7,322 bases of DNA from JBDKLC01 sp040384865 (GTDB taxonomy: Bacteria; Patescibacteriota; Minisyncoccia; Phycocordibacterales; CAIZLB01), in assembly GCA_040384865.1 (NCBI GenBank), contig JAZKIM010000011.1:1-7322 (forward strand), given 5' to 3'. Shown here in pieces: positions 5,730 to 7,322 of the stretch. Numbering within the stretch: the stretch's first letter is position 1; each line of letters starts with the position of its first letter. Below the pieces are notes generated by a model. That model ran no database searches, was not told where the DNA came from, and saw only the letters and a program-made list of their open reading frames with translations. The translations under genes were made by a program, and so were the position numbers.

Positions 5730-6674
5730 ATGATAAAAAATGAAAAAATATTCATCACAGGAGGTGCTGGCTACCTGGGCCAGGAACTGGTTAAGCGTTT
5801 TTATAATCACAACGAGATCACTGTTTTTTCGCGTGATGAAGCCAAGCATTACTATCTTAAAAAGAAATTCCCGAAAGTAAACTGCATTATTGGAGACGTC
5901 AGAAATTACGATTTGCTTTATGAATCAATGAAAGGGCACACGATAGGCGTCTTTGCCGCGTCTCTTAAGCAAATCGAAGCAGTTGACCAAAACGTAGAAG
6001 AAGCGCTTCAGGTAATTGTCATGGGGGCAATCAATTCCAGAAAAGCTGCCATCAGAAATAATTTAAAATCCGCAGCATTCGTCTCTACCGATAAAAGCAG
6101 AATGGCCACCACTTTATATGGTGCTATGAAGTTCGTAGCTGGCGAAGCCTTTATCGTAAATGCCGAGAAAGAAAAAACAAAGCTGTCTTCGGTTATTTAT
6201 GGAAACGTACTTAATTCAACCGGCTCTATCATTCCCCTCATCTGGGATTCGATCAAAAATAAATACGAACTGACTCTTTACGGGGAAGAAATGACCAGGT
6301 TTATGATCGATGTAGACCAGGCGGTTGATAGTATTGAACTTGCGCTAGATCATACCGGATACAATATAGTTCCAAACCTGAAGTCACTCCGAATAAAAGA
6401 CCTCTTTGAGATATACGCCGACGAATTTGGCATGAAGTGGAAGTTAGGACAACCAAGAATCTCCGAAAAGATACACGAGCAAATGTTCTCCCCTCATGAG
6501 GTTGCGCGCATCAAGCACCACAAAGAGAAAGATTCTTTCCTTATCCATTATAAAGAGATTTACAATGAGCTCAACGAATACGCAGAAGACGGGTTAAGTT
6601 CACAGAACACTCTCGTGTCTAAAAAAGAACTTAAGGATATGCTCAGAAAATATAATTACTTCAAGCCGGAATAA
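5730..6674 (+). CDS. UDP-GlcNAc 4,6-dehydratase-like SDR (FnlA/CapE/WbvB group), divergent
   Basis: 314 aa from the ATG at 5730, placed just before the Rossmann strand; an ATG at 5661 would add 23 unsupported residues. Seen: IFITGGAGYLG (7-17), FSRDE (33-37), GDVRNYD (55-61), ASLKQ (77-81), STDK (119-122), YGAMK (130-134) with Y130 and K134 as the SDR pair, YGNV (157-160), EMTRF in the substrate loop, and a C-terminal S-x-N-T-x-x-L segment as in FnlA. Known relatives remove water from UDP-GlcNAc and invert C5, the first step to UDP-L-FucNAc or UDP-L-QuiNAc. Odd points: consensus Asn of the T-N-V-x-G-T motif is Ile96, the Arg of R-Y-G-N is Ile156, and the Arg of S-R-G-S is Thr164. Activity or substrate may therefore differ. 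No Shine-Dalgarno sequence or clear promoter was found upstream. The next gene begins 10 nt later and looks like the matching reductase. Confidence 0.82.
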   Translation: MIKNEKIFITGGAGYLGQELVKRFYNHNEITVFSRDEAKHYYLKKKFPKVNCIIGDVRNYDLLYESMKGHTIGVFAASLKQIEAVDQNVEEALQVIVMGAINSRKAAIRNNLKSAAFVSTDKSRMATTLYGAMKFVAGEAFIVNAEKEKTKLSSVIYGNVLNSTGSIIPLIWDSIKNKYELTLYGEEMTRFMIDVDQAVDSIELALDHTGYNIVPNLKSLRIKDLFEIYADEFGMKWKLGQPRISEKIHEQMFSPHEVARIKHHKEKDSFLIHYKEIYNELNEYAEDGLSSQNTLVSKKELKDMLRKYNYFKPE

Positions 6675-6684
6675 TTCGAAGCGA

Positions 6685-7322
6685 ATGAAAAAAGTACTGA
6701 TATTGGGCCATAAAGGAATGTTAGGAAATGCACTATGTAGATATTTTGGTGCGAAAAATGATTACGAAATACTCGCTGCTACCAATCGCTGGGGAGATGA
6801 TGATTTTGAGGAAGAGCTCAGGGGCACCGACGCAGATTTTATCATCAACTGCATTGGGCTTATTCCACAAAGAAAACCAACTGACGCGGAATACAAGCTC
6901 ATAAATACCGACCTCCCAATCTTCCTAGATACATTAGGTAAAAAGGTGATACACCCGACAACTGATTGCGAGTTTGCAGGCACAATTGCACCTGAAGCAA
7001 AGTATGAAAAGACCCACCCTCGAGATGTGGAAGATGCATATGGCCGAAGTAAAGCCGATGCAGCACAATTTTTGGAAGACTCCGGTCAGAACACGAAGAT
7101 GATCCGAACCTCTATCGTCGGACATGAAGTAAATTCAAGCCTATCATTACTAGATTGGTTTTTGAATTCGGAAGGAGAAGTAAAGGGCTACACCAATCAT
7201 TACTGGAATGGAATCACAACATTACAGTGGGCTAAGCTCGCTGAGGAATTGATGCACAACTGGGATGCCTATCCAACACTTAATCAATACGGCACAGATG
7301 AAAACAAGAGTAAGTACGAAGT
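6685..7322 (+). CDS. RmlD-like NDP-4-keto-sugar reductase (WbvR/QnlB kind), 3' end outside the window
   Basis: ATG at 6685, open to the window edge (212 codons seen; full-length relatives are about 280-290 aa). It is an extended SDR of the RmlD family. Seen: VLILGHKGMLG (4-14) for NAD(P)H; NCIG at 55-58, followed by PQ (61-62); TTDCEFAG (92-99); YGRSK (119-123) with Y119 and K123 as catalytic pair; IRTSIVGHE; and LLDWFL followed by GYTNHYWNG, a signature of the subgroup that accompanies UDP-N-acetyl-amino-sugar genes rather than of classical dTDP-rhamnose RmlD. It should reduce the 4-keto group of the intermediate made by the preceding dehydratase, giving a UDP-L-hexosamine. A GAAG 3-6 nt upstream is at most a weak ribosome binding site. 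The gap to the previous gene is 10 nt, so the pair is an operon. Glu96 stands where relatives mostly have Val. Confidence 0.85.
   Translation, partial: MKKVLILGHKGMLGNALCRYFGAKNDYEILAATNRWGDDDFEEELRGTDADFIINCIGLIPQRKPTDAEYKLINTDLPIFLDTLGKKVIHPTTDCEFAGTIAPEAKYEKTHPRDVEDAYGRSKADAAQFLEDSGQNTKMIRTSIVGHEVNSSLSLLDWFLNSEGEVKGYTNHYWNGITTLQWAKLAEELMHNWDAYPTLNQYGTDENKSKYE

Noticed and set aside
1..7322. RNA genes, CRISPR arrays, transposases and long direct repeats
   Set aside because: I saw no tRNA-like cloverleaf, no regularly spaced repeats and no transposase motif; this is by eye and a covariance-model scan could still find a small RNA.

Overview
The window is a bacterial cell-surface polysaccharide (O-antigen, capsule or S-layer glycan type) locus from an AT-rich genome. 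It is interrupted by a two-gene block of clearly higher GC. Nothing in the DNA fixes the taxon. Compact genes, a short-form RmlA, mostly absent Shine-Dalgarno sequences and two promoters that appear to give leaderless mRNAs would fit a Candidate Phyla Radiation (Patescibacteria) genome or another small-genome lineage, but this is inference.

Layout. 1-614 (+): 3' part of a GT-A fold family 2 glycosyltransferase, cut by the window edge. 615-730: promoter and hairpin leader. 731-1919 (+): the GC-rich block, holding a TTG-started protein with faint resemblance to the DUF218/YdcF fold and, 4 nt later, a small five-helix membrane protein with EamA/DMT-like features. The block ends in a perfect palindrome and a strong rho-independent terminator. 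1982-4519 (-): a three-gene nucleotide-rhamnose operon, rmlB, then a bifunctional 3,5-epimerase/4-reductase of the plant NRS/ER type, then a short rmlA. 4556-5587 (-): a second family 2 glycosyltransferase with its own promoter. 5730-6674 (+): a divergent UDP-GlcNAc 4,6-dehydratase-like SDR (FnlA/CapE/WbvB group). 6685 to the edge (+): an RmlD-like reductase of the WbvR/QnlB kind, cut at its 3' end.

How it works together. The rml operon should turn glucose-1-phosphate into dTDP-L-rhamnose with three proteins instead of four. RmlA activates the sugar, RmlB makes the 4-keto-6-deoxy intermediate, and the NRS/ER-like protein would do both epimerisation and reduction, which explains why no rmlC is present. 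The rightward pair looks like the first steps to a UDP-2-acetamido-2,6-dideoxy-L-hexose (L-QuiNAc or L-FucNAc type). The two glycosyltransferases would use such donors at the membrane. The GC-rich pair has no evident role in sugar synthesis and is the main unexplained part of the window.

The points most worth a second look are: the plant-like NRS/ER protein lying next to RmlB in the same order as the fused plant RHM enzyme, with Arg in place of the SDR catalytic Lys; the GC-rich cassette flanked by related hairpins; two -10 boxes placed exactly 7 nt before their start codons; and several lost consensus residues in the 4,6-dehydratase-like protein.
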